From positions 673,824-701,646 of the forward strand of contig PBKG01000006.1 in NCBI GenBank assembly GCA_002722095.1: 27,823 nt of DNA. The letters are read 5' to 3'. The notes beneath the pieces were generated by a model. The model was not told where the DNA came from. It did not search any database and worked only from the letters and a program-made list of their open reading frames with translations. Each line of letters begins with the position of its first letter. Position 1 is the stretch's first letter. The position numbers and the translations under genes are program-made. Positions 1-9,791 of the stretch are shown in pieces. Origin of the DNA: Rhodospirillaceae bacterium (lineage in GTDB: Bacteria > Pseudomonadota > Alphaproteobacteria > UBA8366).

Positions 1-1644
1 GGGCGGTTTCCCAAACCGGACCCCGATCAATCGGGCCCGACGCTTTCGTCCGGCCAGGCCGTGGCAGCGGAGGAACTCGTCGCTCGCGTTCGGGCGGGGG
101 AGTTCGCGGTCTCGCTTCTCGACGGGGTTACCGGATCGGGCAAGACCGAAGTTTATTTCGAGGCGATGGCCGAATGTTTACGACAAGGCCGACAGGCTTT
201 GGTGATGCTGCCGGAAATCGCTCTCGGCGCGCAGTGGCTGGCACGGTTCGAAGAGCGATTTGGCGAAAGGCCGACCGAATGGCACTCCGACCTAAGCCAG
301 GCAGATCGGCGGCGTAATTGGCGGGGCATCGCGGAAAGCAAGGTCGAGGTGGTGGTCGGCGCGCGATCGGCTTTGTTTCTGCCTTTCGATCGGCTGGGCC
401 TGATCGTTGTCGATGAAGAGCATGACGGCTCGTTCAAACAATCGGACGGTGTCGCCTATAACGCGCGCGACATGGCTGTTGTGCGGGCCCGCCTCGAAAA
501 CTGCGCCGCCGTGCTTGCGAGCGCGACACCGTCGCTCGAAAGCCTCGTCAATGTGGATCGCAGTCGTTATCAGCATTTGCGTTTACCGGAACGTCATGCG
601 GGGGCCGAATTGCCTGCGGTAGAAATGATCGATCTTCGTCGAGAGCCGCCACCGAGGCAAAACTGGCTGTCGCCCCCGTTGCGGGATGCTTTGATCGCCA
701 ACCTTGCGGCAAAAGAGCAATCTCTCCTTTTCCTCAATCGCCGTGGCTATGCGCCGCTGACGCTGTGCCGTGCTTGCGGGCATAGGCTGCAATGTCCTAA
801 CTGTACCGCCTGGCTGGTGGAACACCGGTTTGCAGGTAGGCTCGATTGTCACCATTGCGGCTTCACCATGCGAGTGAGCGAAAAATGTATCGAGTGCGGC
901 GCGGAAGGCACCATGGCCGCCTGCGGGCCGGGCGTGGAGCGGTTGCTGGAGGAGGTAGTGACGCTGTTGCCGGAAGCAACGGTCGGGCTGATGACCAGCG
1001 ATACCATTCGCGGTCCCGGATCGGCGGCGGATTTGGTTGCTCAAGTGCATGCCCAAGAAATTGACGTGCTGGTGGGTACCCAACTGGTCGCCAAAGGGCA
1101 TCATTTTCCGATGTTGACCTTGGTCGGTGTGGTCGACGCGGATCTCGGGTTGAATGGTGGCGATCTTCGCGCCGCCGAGCGGACCTATCAGCTCCTCCAT
1201 CAAGTGGGGGGGCGTGCCGGTCGGGCAGAACGCCCGGGTCGGGTTTTGCTCCAGACCTATCAGCCCGAACATCCGGTGATGTGCGCCTTGGCGAAAAGTG
1301 ATCGGGAAAATTTTGTCGCCGAAGAAACCCAACTGCGCGAGGCTGGGGTTTGGCCACCTTTCGGGCGTTTGGCCGCGATTATTCTTTCGAGCCACCGTAG
1401 CGATCAAGTAGAGGCAGCGGCACGGGATCTTGCCCGTGCAGCGCCGGAAGATTCGGCAATTCGCGTGCTCGGGCCCGCGCCCGCTCCGCTTGCCATGCTG
1501 CGGGGCCGCCATCGCTGGCGATTGCTGGTCAAAACCACTCGGTCGGTAAGAATCCAAGAGGTGCTTCGCGCTTGGCTGGCGGAGGTAAAGATTCCCAATA
1601 CGGTGCGCCTTCGGGTCGATATCGATCCCTATAGTTTTTTATGA
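1..1644 (+). CDS. priA: Primosomal protein N' (PriA replication-restart helicase), 3' part
   Basis: PriA is a superfamily 2 DNA helicase that recognises stalled or collapsed forks and reloads the replicative helicase. The reading frame is open from base 1, so about 547 residues are present of a protein usually near 730; the N-terminal DNA-binding domain lies outside the window. Visible motifs are Walker [10 protein letters not shown] (from about nt 124), Walker B DEEH (nt 412-423), a zinc-binding cysteine block of the form CxxC...CxxC...CxxC...CxxC (nt about 765-895) that marks PriA specifically, and helicase motif VI with [13 protein letters not shown] (nt about 1200-1240). The C-terminus VDIDPYSFL is typical. 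A GTG at 61 is in frame, but PriA-like sequence continues upstream of it, so it is not the start. The atp operon follows after a 186-base gap. Confidence 0.97.
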   Translation, partial: GRFPKPDPDQSGPTLSSGQAVAAEELVARVRAGEFAVSLLDGVTGSGKTEVYFEAMAECLRQGRQALVMLPEIALGAQWLARFEERFGERPTEWHSDLSQADRRRNWRGIAESKVEVVVGARSALFLPFDRLGLIVVDEEHDGSFKQSDGVAYNARDMAVVRARLENCAAVLASATPSLESLVNVDRSRYQHLRLPERHAGAELPAVEMIDLRREPPPRQNWLSPPLRDALIANLAAKEQSLLFLNRRGYAPLTLCRACGHRLQCPNCTAWLVEHRFAGRLDCHHCGFTMRVSEKCIECGAEGTMAACGPGVERLLEEVVTLLPEATVGLMTSDTIRGPGSAADLVAQVHAQEIDVLVGTQLVAKGHHFPMLTLVGVVDADLGLNGGDLRAAERTYQLLHQVGGRAGRAERPGRVLLQTYQPEHPVMCALAKSDRENFVAEETQLREAGVWPPFGRLAAIILSSHRSDQVEAAARDLARAAPEDSAIRVLGPAPAPLAMLRGRHRWRLLVKTTRSVRIQEVLRAWLAEVKIPNTVRLRVDIDPYSFL

Positions 1645-1701
1645 TTTTTCAGGGCTTTGGGATAAATTCCGAGGCGCGACCCGAGGCCGCAGGAAGTCGG
1701 C

Positions 1702-1731
1702 TTGTCACCCCTTGGGGCGTGTGTTAAACAC
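1702..1731 (+). promoter_or_regulatory. Possible sigma-70 promoter of the atp operon
   Basis: The 186 bases between priA and atpH contain TTGTCA at 1702-1707 and, 17 bases on, a weak -10 candidate around 1724-1730 (TTAAACA). The second element overlaps a short palindrome, GTGTTAAACAC (1721-1731). The -35 is good and the -10 poor. The position, about 100 bases before the TTG start of atpH, is reasonable. This is inference from motif match only. Confidence 0.3.
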
Positions 1732-1830
1732 CGCTCGAAACTGGGACGGCATGCCGTTCCGATCTTCTTGGGGAGTGTCGAAGGGCCGCAATTATCGGCT
1801 TTTCACCGAAAGCTTGGGGGACATCCCACT

Positions 1831-2388
1831 TTGGCTGCAAATTCGGGCGAAACGGGCGTTGCGCCGCGTTATGCGTTGGCGCTTTTCGAGCTGGCCGACG
1901 AGGCAAAACAGCTTGATCAGGTAGCGGACGATCTGCGCGGCATTGATGCGGCTATTGCCGAAAATGACGACCTTCAGCGCTTGGTTCGTAGTCCGGTGGT
2001 TAGCCGGACGGACGCCGGTGCCGCCATGGCGGCCTTGCTCGAAGGGGCCAAAGCTTCTGAATTGACAAGCAATTTTGTTGGATTGGTTGCCGCAAACCGG
2101 CGCCTTTTCGCGCTCCAGGCCATGATCAGGGCCTATTTGAACGAGCTAGCCGCCCGGCGCGGCGAGGTGACCGCAGATGTATCGTCGGCGATCAAGCTCA
2201 CCAAAAAACAAACCGATGCCATAGCGGCCGGTCTCAAAGAGGCGGTCGGTGCGAAGGTGGCGGTTAATGTCGAAATTGACCCGTCGCTGATTGGCGGCTT
2301 GGTGGTTAAGGTCGGCAGTCGGATGGTCGATTCTTCGCTCAAGACTAAACTGGAAAAAATGAAACTCGCGATGAAAGGGGCAGCCTGA
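1831..2388 (+). CDS. atpH: F1 ATP synthase subunit delta
   Basis: Delta is the peripheral-stalk subunit that ties the F1 head (N-terminus of alpha) to the membrane b subunits. I place the start at TTG 1831, giving 185 residues, the usual family length. GGGGGA (1816-1821) lies nine bases upstream, and the N-terminus then reads [22 protein letters not shown], matching the family pattern of a short leader followed by RYA-ALFELA. A longer frame opens at TTG 1702 but would add 43 residues unlike any delta subunit. The C-terminal part (about residues 100-185) has the expected sequence ending in [21 protein letters not shown]. The stop codon overlaps the ATG of atpA by one base (TGATG), implying coupled translation. 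First gene of the F1 operon. Confidence 0.95.
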   Translation: MAANSGETGVAPRYALALFELADEAKQLDQVADDLRGIDAAIAENDDLQRLVRSPVVSRTDAGAAMAALLEGAKASELTSNFVGLVAANRRLFALQAMIRAYLNELAARRGEVTADVSSAIKLTKKQTDAIAAGLKEAVGAKVAVNVEIDPSLIGGLVVKVGSRMVDSSLKTKLEKMKLAMKGAA

Positions 2389-3917
2389 TGGAAATCAAGG
2401 CCGCGGAAATTTCTGCAATTCTGAAAGAGCAAATCGCGAACTTCGGCGCCGAAGCGGATGTCGCCGAGGTCGGTCAGGTGATCTCCGTCGGTGACGGCGT
2501 TGCTCGGGTGTACGGGCTCGACAATGTGCAGGCCGGTGAGATGGTCGAATTCCCAGGCGGAATCAAAGGTATGGCGCTCAACTTGGAGCACGACAATGTC
2601 GGCGTGGTGATCTTCGGCGACGACCGTGACATCAAGGAAGGCGATACGGTCAAACGGACAGGCGCCATCGTCGACGTGCCGGTGGGCAAGGGCCTGTTGG
2701 GCCGGGTCGTCAACGGCCTTGGCGAGCCGATCGACGGCAAGGGGCCTATCGAAAGCGATGAACGCAGCTTGGTCGAGGTCAAGGCGCCCGGCATTATCCC
2801 GCGTCAATCGGTGCACGAGCCGGTCCAGACGGGGCTGAAGGCGCTCGATGCGTTGGTGCCCGTCGGGCGCGGCCAGCGTGAATTGATCATTGGCGACCGC
2901 CAGACCGGCAAGACCGCAGTGGCAATCGACGCCATCATCAATCAAAAGCCGATCAATGACGGCGATGACGAATCGAAAAAGCTCTATTGCATCTATGTCG
3001 CGGTTGGCCAGAAGCGCTCGACCGTGGCGCAAGTGGTCAAGACGCTCGAAGATTACGGTGCGATGGAATATTCCATCGTCGTCGCTGCTTCGGCGTCGGA
3101 ACCGGCGCCGATGCAGTTCCTGGCGCCTTATGCGGGTTGCGCCATGGGTGAACATTTCCGCGACAACGGCATGCACGGGCTGATCATTTATGACGATCTG
3201 TCGAAGCAGGCGACCGCGTATCGTCAGATGTCGCTGTTGCTGCGCCGCCCACCGGGCCGCGAAGCCTATCCGGGTGACGTTTTCTATCTCCATTCGCGCT
3301 TGTTGGAGCGTGCGGCGAAGTTGAACGAGAGCCAGGGTAGTGGCTCGCTGACCGCCTTGCCGGTTATCGAAACCCAGGCCAACGACGTTTCCGCCTATAT
3401 CCCGACCAACGTGATTTCCATCACCGACGGCCAGATCTTCCTCGAAACCGAGCTTTTCTATAAAGGCATTCGTCCGGCCATTAATGTCGGCCTCTCGGTG
3501 TCTCGGGTGGGATCCGCGGCTCAGATCAAGGCGATGAAACAGGTTGCCGGTTCGATCAAGCTGGAACTCGCCCAATATCGCGAAATGGAGGCGTTTTCCC
3601 AGTTTGCTTCCGATCTGGATGCGGCAACTCAGCGTTTGTTGGCCCGCGGGGCGCGGCTGACGGAGCTTTTGAAGCAGCCGCAATATTCGCCGTTGCCGGT
3701 GGAAGAACAAGTTGTTGCAATTTTTGCCGGCGTGCGCGGATTTCTCGATGATATTTCTATCGCCGACATTAATGGCTTCGAGCATTCACTCCTGGCGCTC
3801 GTGCGCGATAAGCATGGCGATCTACTCGCAGCCATCCGCGACGAGGGGGAGATTTCCGATGATTCCGAAAAGAAGTTGCTCGGTATCATCGAAGATTTCG
3901 CCAAATCGTTTAGCTAG
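2388..3917 (+). CDS. atpA: F1 ATP synthase subunit alpha
   Basis: Alpha forms the F1 hexamer with beta and carries the non-catalytic nucleotide sites. At 509 residues it has normal length. The N-terminal beta-barrel region (about 25-95) begins with [17 protein letters not shown]. The P-loop is GDRQTGKT at residues 169-176. The nucleotide-binding core includes [20 protein letters not shown] and the conserved [10 protein letters not shown] segment, and the C-terminal helical domain is complete. The start overlaps the stop of atpH by one base. No unusual residues were noticed. Confidence 0.99.
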   Translation: MEIKAAEISAILKEQIANFGAEADVAEVGQVISVGDGVARVYGLDNVQAGEMVEFPGGIKGMALNLEHDNVGVVIFGDDRDIKEGDTVKRTGAIVDVPVGKGLLGRVVNGLGEPIDGKGPIESDERSLVEVKAPGIIPRQSVHEPVQTGLKALDALVPVGRGQRELIIGDRQTGKTAVAIDAIINQKPINDGDDESKKLYCIYVAVGQKRSTVAQVVKTLEDYGAMEYSIVVAASASEPAPMQFLAPYAGCAMGEHFRDNGMHGLIIYDDLSKQATAYRQMSLLLRRPPGREAYPGDVFYLHSRLLERAAKLNESQGSGSLTALPVIETQANDVSAYIPTNVISITDGQIFLETELFYKGIRPAINVGLSVSRVGSAAQIKAMKQVAGSIKLELAQYREMEAFSQFASDLDAATQRLLARGARLTELLKQPQYSPLPVEEQVVAIFAGVRGFLDDISIADINGFEHSLLALVRDKHGDLLAAIRDEGEISDDSEKKLLGIIEDFAKSFS

Positions 3918-3947
3918 GCCGTAAAGACCCGAAAGAACTTTTGACCG

Positions 3948-6295
<2,348 letters not shown>

Positions 6296-6712
6296 ATGGC
6301 GGATGCACTCAAACTCGAACTGGTTTCGCCGGAACGGCTGATTCTCTCCGAGGAAGTGGAGATGGCGGTGCTGCCCGGCGGCGAAGGCGATTTCGGCGTT
6401 CTGGGCGGGCATTCGCCGGTCATCTCTACGCTACGGCCGGGCACGATTTCGGTATTCGAGGCTGGTACGGTAAAGACACGTATTTTCGTTGCGGGCGGGT
6501 TTGCCGAGGTTAACTTCGAGGGTTGTACCGTCCTTGCCGAAGAAGCGGAAAATGTAGAGGAAATCGACCGCGACGCGGTTGCCCAAGCCTTATCGGCCGC
6601 AGAGGAAGATTTGCGCGATGCCGAGGACGAGGCATCGCGCGAATTGGCGGCGCGCCAAGTCGAAACCGCAAGCGCCAAACTCGAGGCAATCGATAGCCCC
6701 GCCTACGCCTAG
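6296..6712 (+). CDS. atpC: F1 ATP synthase subunit epsilon
   Basis: Epsilon binds gamma at the foot of the central stalk and inhibits ATP hydrolysis. The product is 138 residues, within the family range. The N-terminal beta-sandwich reads LELVSPERLILSEEVEMAVLPGGEGDFGVLGGHSP, closely matching the family pattern, and the C-terminal part (about 85-135) is a charged alanine-rich helical hairpin. The ATG directly follows the stop of atpD. This is the last gene of the operon; a hairpin terminator lies about 25 bases downstream. No F0 genes (atpB, E, F) are next to it, as is normal for alphaproteobacteria, where the F0 operon sits elsewhere. Confidence 0.98.
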   Translation: MADALKLELVSPERLILSEEVEMAVLPGGEGDFGVLGGHSPVISTLRPGTISVFEAGTVKTRIFVAGGFAEVNFEGCTVLAEEAENVEEIDRDAVAQALSAAEEDLRDAEDEASRELAARQVETASAKLEAIDSPAYA

Positions 6713-6735
6713 CTTTCCGCATTTTAGCATTACGC

Positions 6736-6768
6736 AAAAGGCCGCCTAAAAGGGCGGCCTTACTTGTT
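6736..6768. terminator. Intrinsic terminator between convergent atpC and the HExxH protein gene
   Basis: A perfect 9-bp stem AAGGCCGCC (6738-6746) / GGCGGCCTT (6753-6761) closes a six-base loop. On the + strand it is followed by a T-rich stretch (TTACTTGTTTG), on the - strand by TTTTGCG. It lies 23 bases after the atpC stop and 37 bases beyond the stop of the opposing gene, so it can serve both. Confidence 0.85.
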
Positions 6769-6798
6769 TGTAATCAGTGTGAATTTGATCGAAGAGTA

Positions 6799-7695
6799 TT
6801 AGGCAATCAAGCTCAACAACTGACCAGGATCGAGCACACCTGCTCCTTCGGACGGAAGCGCAGCGCCTGCTAACGAGGCGGCGTCGATTTCGCCAACGCC
6901 GATCGGTTCGCCTCTGAAACGGCTTTCGGGATCGAACACCAGTTCGCCGTCGGTACCTTTGGCGGTGCTTGAGGTCGCGGTGCGATCGGTAAATTCGTTA
7001 CCTCTTTCGCGTGCTTCCTGCCCTTCCCTAATCTTGCGTTCCTGGATTTCCTGGCGGGCGCGAATAATTTTCGCCTCGGCCTCCGCGGCCACCGCGCGGT
7101 CTGCGCTGGATGGTTCCTGCGGCGCCAAGGCTGCGCGTTTGACGATTTGCATCTTGCGGATCGTGGCTTCCGGATTGTTCGGCACCACCGAGGTGTCGAT
7201 CCGTACCTCGCCGCCGACAGCATAGGATTTCCCGTCGGGTCCGCGCACCGTGCGGTAAGTCGGCGAACTGGCATACTGGCCGCCGGCTATCTGATGTGCG
7301 CGTTCGTGTTCGCGAACCTGCCGGTCACGCGCCTGAAGTTCCTTAACCTTGCGTCGCTCGGCTTCGGTTAGGCCGTCGGCACCTTCGGCATCCGGATTAG
7401 CTTGCGGTGCTGCTGATTCAACAGCGGGCGTCGAAGCTTCGCCGTCTGCGTTACGCGATTCTTGAGCTAACGTTTGGCTTTCCTGATTTAGTCTGGAGAC
7501 AGGACGACCCGGGCCAGCGACATCGGCGCGCCGAATTAACGGCGCACTTTCGCGCTCGACCAGCGAGGCACCCTGACCGCTCGGCCCGACGCTGCCGCCG
7601 ACGCGGGCCAGCCCGGTCGAGTTCAGCGCGACGTTACCGATCGTCAGCGGTGGTGATGCTTCCAAATTTGGAATCATCGGCTCAGTCTTCTCCAT
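6799..7695 (-). CDS. Putative metalloprotease of the CJM1_0395 / SprA-related family
   Basis: The 298-residue protein has a low-complexity, disordered N-terminal half (about 1-108), then a conserved block of roughly 85 residues that begins ELQARDRQVREHERAHQ. This contains HExxH (H130-E-R-A-H134), the zinc-metallopeptidase motif, followed by GGQYASSPTYRTVRGPDGK and YAVGGEVRIDTS, the hallmark of the SprA-related/CJM1_0395 family. A charged helical stretch (about 185-235) rich in Ala, Glu and Arg comes next. Substrate and location are unknown; I see no signal peptide. The ATG at 7693-7695 has a poor ribosome-binding site. The in-frame ATG at 7675-7677, with GGAG upstream, is an alternative. It has its own strong promoter (7862-7890), so it is probably not read only as the tail of the rppH operon. 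Protease activity is inferred from the motif. Confidence 0.8.
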   Translation of the reverse strand: MEKTEPMIPNLEASPPLTIGNVALNSTGLARVGGSVGPSGQGASLVERESAPLIRRADVAGPGRPVSRLNQESQTLAQESRNADGEASTPAVESAAPQANPDAEGADGLTEAERRKVKELQARDRQVREHERAHQIAGGQYASSPTYRTVRGPDGKSYAVGGEVRIDTSVVPNNPEATIRKMQIVKRAALAPQEPSSADRAVAAEAEAKIIRARQEIQERKIREGQEARERGNEFTDRTATSSTAKGTDGELVFDPESRFRGEPIGVGEIDAASLAGAALPSEGAGVLDPGQLLSLIA

Positions 7696-7710
7696 CTCGT
7701 TGGGCCAAAA

Positions 7711-7848
7711 TCAGGCCCATTTCGTTAACCATAACCACGGATATATTAACCATATCCGCACGCCAAAAATCCCGATATCCCTCTGAAATTTCAGAAAGAA
7801 ATCGAGTTTTCGTGCCAAAATGACCACGCATAGTAGCGCTGCCATCAT
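7711..7848 (-). CDS. Possible small hydrophobic ORF (45 residues) in the leader
   Basis: An ATG (7846-7848) lies about seven bases after the start point predicted from the promoter at 7862-7890 and opens a 45-codon frame ending in TGA at 7711-7713, 15 bases before the HExxH protein gene. The product would be hydrophobic and tryptophan-rich, with MMAALLCVVILARK at its start and WLIYPWLWLTKWA at its end. No ribosome-binding site precedes it and there is almost no leader, so it would need leaderless-type initiation. I do not recognise it. It may simply be a 5' untranslated region; confidence is low. Confidence 0.2.
   Translation of the reverse strand: MMAALLCVVILARKLDFFLKFQRDIGIFGVRIWLIYPWLWLTKWA
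7725..7753. promoter_or_regulatory. Two TTAACCAT octamers, possible CtrA sites
   Basis: Identical octamers TTAACCAT lie at 7725-7732 and 7746-7753, 21 bases apart (two helical turns), upstream of the HExxH protein gene. TTAACCAT resembles a recognised form of the alphaproteobacterial CtrA response-regulator site (TTAA half-site family). CtrA binding is inference from motif only. The octamers are downstream of the predicted start at about 7855. Confidence 0.3.
7782..7795. repeat. Perfect 14-bp palindrome
   Basis: TCTGAAATTTCAGA is a perfect palindrome in the leader between the 7862-7890 promoter and the HExxH protein gene. It could be an operator for a dimeric regulator or a short RNA hairpin. 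No family assignment is possible. Confidence 0.35.
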
Positions 7849-7861
7849 GCTAACACACTTT

Positions 7862-7890
7862 AATATAAGGCATTTTATCTAAATTGTCAA
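7862..7890 (-). promoter_or_regulatory. Strong sigma-70-type promoter
   Basis: Read on the - strand this is TTGACA (7890-7885), a 17-base spacer, and TATATT (7867-7862): a perfect -35 and a five-of-six -10 at optimal spacing. The predicted start is near 7855. It lies ten bases beyond the rppH stop and points at the HExxH protein gene, giving a leader of about 160 bases. Confidence 0.75.
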
Positions 7891-7899
7891 AACGACCGC

Positions 7900-8382
7900 C
7901 TACTTATCCAGCAGTGGTCGAAATACCTCGATGACCTGTTCGTAGACGTCTTTTTTAAACGGCACGATCAGCGTTAACAGTTCATCGACGTTAACCCAAC
8001 GCCAATCGGAAAATTCGGGATGGTCGGTCTCGAGGTCGATATCGCTATCTTCGCCAAGAAAACGGAGCGCGAACCATTTTTGGGTTTGACCGCGATAACG
8101 GCCTTGCCACGCCTGCTGCGACAGCCGATGTGGCAAGTCGTAAGCGAACCATTCAGGGCATTCGGCTAGCAGTTCGGCATTGTTGGTGCCTATTTCCTCG
8201 GCCAACTCGCGAAATGCCGCTTCTGTTGGTTCTTCTCCTTCATCGATACCCCCTTGCGGCATTTGCCAATGTTTGCCGGGCATATCAATGCGGTTGGCGA
8301 CGAAAACTTCGTTCTGGCGGTTTAACAACATAATACCCACGCAAGGTCGATAAGGGCGGGGGTCGTTGCCTGCTTCGGTCAT
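7900..8382 (-). CDS. rppH: RNA pyrophosphohydrolase (Nudix)
   Basis: RppH removes pyrophosphate from the 5' end of triphosphorylated mRNA, which exposes it to RNase E-type decay; the family also cleaves dinucleoside polyphosphates. The 160-residue product begins YRPCVGIMLLNRQNEVFVANR and contains WQMPQGGIDEGE, with a complete Nudix box (G44-x5-E50-x7-R58-E-L-x-E-E-x-G65). The segment WRGRYRGQTQKWF appears here as WQGRYRGQTQKWF, a hallmark of the RppH/IalA subgroup. Its ATG overlaps the stop of the upstream deacetylase gene (ATGA), so the two are translationally coupled. Last gene of the long operon-like run. Confidence 0.95.
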   Translation of the reverse strand: MTEAGNDPRPYRPCVGIMLLNRQNEVFVANRIDMPGKHWQMPQGGIDEGEEPTEAAFRELAEEIGTNNAELLAECPEWFAYDLPHRLSQQAWQGRYRGQTQKWFALRFLGEDSDIDLETDHPEFSDWRWVNVDELLTLIVPFKKDVYEQVIEVFRPLLDK

Positions 8383-9767
8383 TGCTGGGCTAATTTTACG
8401 AGGGCCGAGACTGGCGCTAGCGTCACGCCGCGGTTGCGAACGTCTTTGGCCCAGCGGGCGATTTCTGTGACGCTGACCGGATAGGGCCGGGCAACCGCAA
8501 CTGCGTGACCCCGGCTTTTGGCGATTTTTTCTGCTTGCGCCAAGCGCGCACGAATGCTTTCGCGCGTGGCAACCCCGTCGAGGTAGAGATCGCGGGCGAT
8601 CGCCGGCATTTGCACCTTGCGGGCGATACCCATTGCAGAACTGAGCGGATTCTCGCGCACATCCAGCAACATCAAACCACGCGATTTCAATTCGAGGATT
8701 ACCGGACGAAGTTTATCGGGCTTGACGGTGAATTTGCTGGCCATGAATGTGCTGACACCGACATAGCCGGTTAAGCGGCTCAACACCCAATGGATACGTT
8801 GTTTGTTTTGGTCTTCAGGAAGTGAGGTTAACAGCGTGTAGGGTCCGGGGTCGTTAACCGGATAGTCGATTGGCTCCATTGGCAGCCCGACCAGAACCTC
8901 GTGTCCGGCTGCCCGACTGATTTTTATCCATTCTTTGAGGCGTCGTGCAAAAGGCGCGAATGCGAGCGAGATCGACCCGGGAAGATTTTGTATTACCGAT
9001 TCGGTGGCGTTGGCAGACACGCCGAGATCGGTGAAAACGACGGCGATACGAGGACGCTTGTCGAGTTTGCTAAAGGGCCGGGCGTAAACCTGCCAAGCCT
9101 GGCGGCCATCTTTGCCGATAATCGGCAGCGGCCCAATCGATGCTTTCTCGACCAGTTGCGGATCGGGGTGAGGGTGCAATTGAAGTGTCGATTTTTTGAC
9201 CTCCGTTCGCATCAACGGTTTGGCATTGGGGCTGAGATTGGCCTGTTCGCTGGTCGGCGCGTCTGGCTTCTCGATCCTCCGGCCCGGATCACTTTTCTCC
9301 AATTCATCTTTTTGAATCACCGGCCGATCGGTCGCTTTCGTGCCGGATTGGTCTTGAGCAGGGGCATTTACAAAGCGAACCTCTGCGGAAGGTTGGTTCT
9401 TTTTCATTTCCGCGGTGATGCTGTCGCCGGCAATCAAGAGCCAAATCGTAATTCCAAGAAATAGTACAGCGAGGAATCCCCAAGCGCAGAATAGTAGCGT
9501 GCGCGACAATGAAATTTCGCTTTGCGGACCGCTATAGAGATCGGCGGCGTCGGAATCGTCGAATGGGTCTAGCGGGGTCTCGGAGTCCGGCGGGGATTCG
9601 ACCTCCGGTTGGTCATCTGATTCAGGCGGTTCACCTGATTCCGAAGCGTCTGCTGATTCCGAAGCGTCGACTGATTCGGGCTCGGCTCCGGGTTCCGGTT
9701 GATCATCGAATTCCGGTTGGTCGTCGGACTCGGAGTCGTCCTTGGATTTGAAGAAGGGCAGTTTCAG
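8379..9767 (-). CDS. Divergent polysaccharide deacetylase (YibQ/DUF610 family), membrane-anchored
   Basis: The C-terminal 240 or so residues match the divergent polysaccharide deacetylase family found next to envC and ctpA: RPRIAVVFTDLGV, SLAFAPFARRLKEW, AGHEVLVGLPMEP, YPVNDPGPYTLL, GYVGVSTFMASKF and LLDVRENPLS. The usual first aspartate pair reads T-D here. One transmembrane segment (LLFCAWGFLAVLFLGITIWLL) anchors it with the domain in the periplasm. TTG 9509 would start the protein right before that segment. However, the frame stays open upstream to a TGA at 9771-9773, encoding 86 acidic residues with repeats (DDQPE three times, DASESADASES) and beginning LKLPFFKSKDD. AAGGG lies ten bases before CTG 9767, so I favour CTG as the start (462 residues). 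Role in envelope metabolism is inferred from context. Confidence 0.85.
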   Translation of the reverse strand: MKLPFFKSKDDSESDDQPEFDDQPEPGAEPESVDASESADASESGEPPESDDQPEVESPPDSETPLDPFDDSDAADLYSGPQSEISLSRTLLFCAWGFLAVLFLGITIWLLIAGDSITAEMKKNQPSAEVRFVNAPAQDQSGTKATDRPVIQKDELEKSDPGRRIEKPDAPTSEQANLSPNAKPLMRTEVKKSTLQLHPHPDPQLVEKASIGPLPIIGKDGRQAWQVYARPFSKLDKRPRIAVVFTDLGVSANATESVIQNLPGSISLAFAPFARRLKEWIKISRAAGHEVLVGLPMEPIDYPVNDPGPYTLLTSLPEDQNKQRIHWVLSRLTGYVGVSTFMASKFTVKPDKLRPVILELKSRGLMLLDVRENPLSSAMGIARKVQMPAIARDLYLDGVATRESIRARLAQAEKIAKSRGHAVAVARPYPVSVTEIARWAKDVRNRGVTLAPVSALVKLAQQ

Positions 9768-9791
9768 CGTTCAAAAACCCTTGGTTGGAAT

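Noticed and set aside
583..1557. 324-codon minus-strand open frame opposite priA
   Set aside because: Antisense shadow of a clear PriA helicase frame.
2133..3785. 550-codon minus-strand open frame opposite atpH-atpA
   Set aside because: The + strand encodes unmistakable ATP synthase subunits; the antisense frame is a codon-bias shadow, rich in His and Arg and with no domain.
9509..9751. 80-codon + strand ORF opposite the acidic tail of the deacetylase
   Set aside because: The Arg/Pro/His-rich product is the reverse reading of the acidic repeats; no ribosome-binding site or family match.
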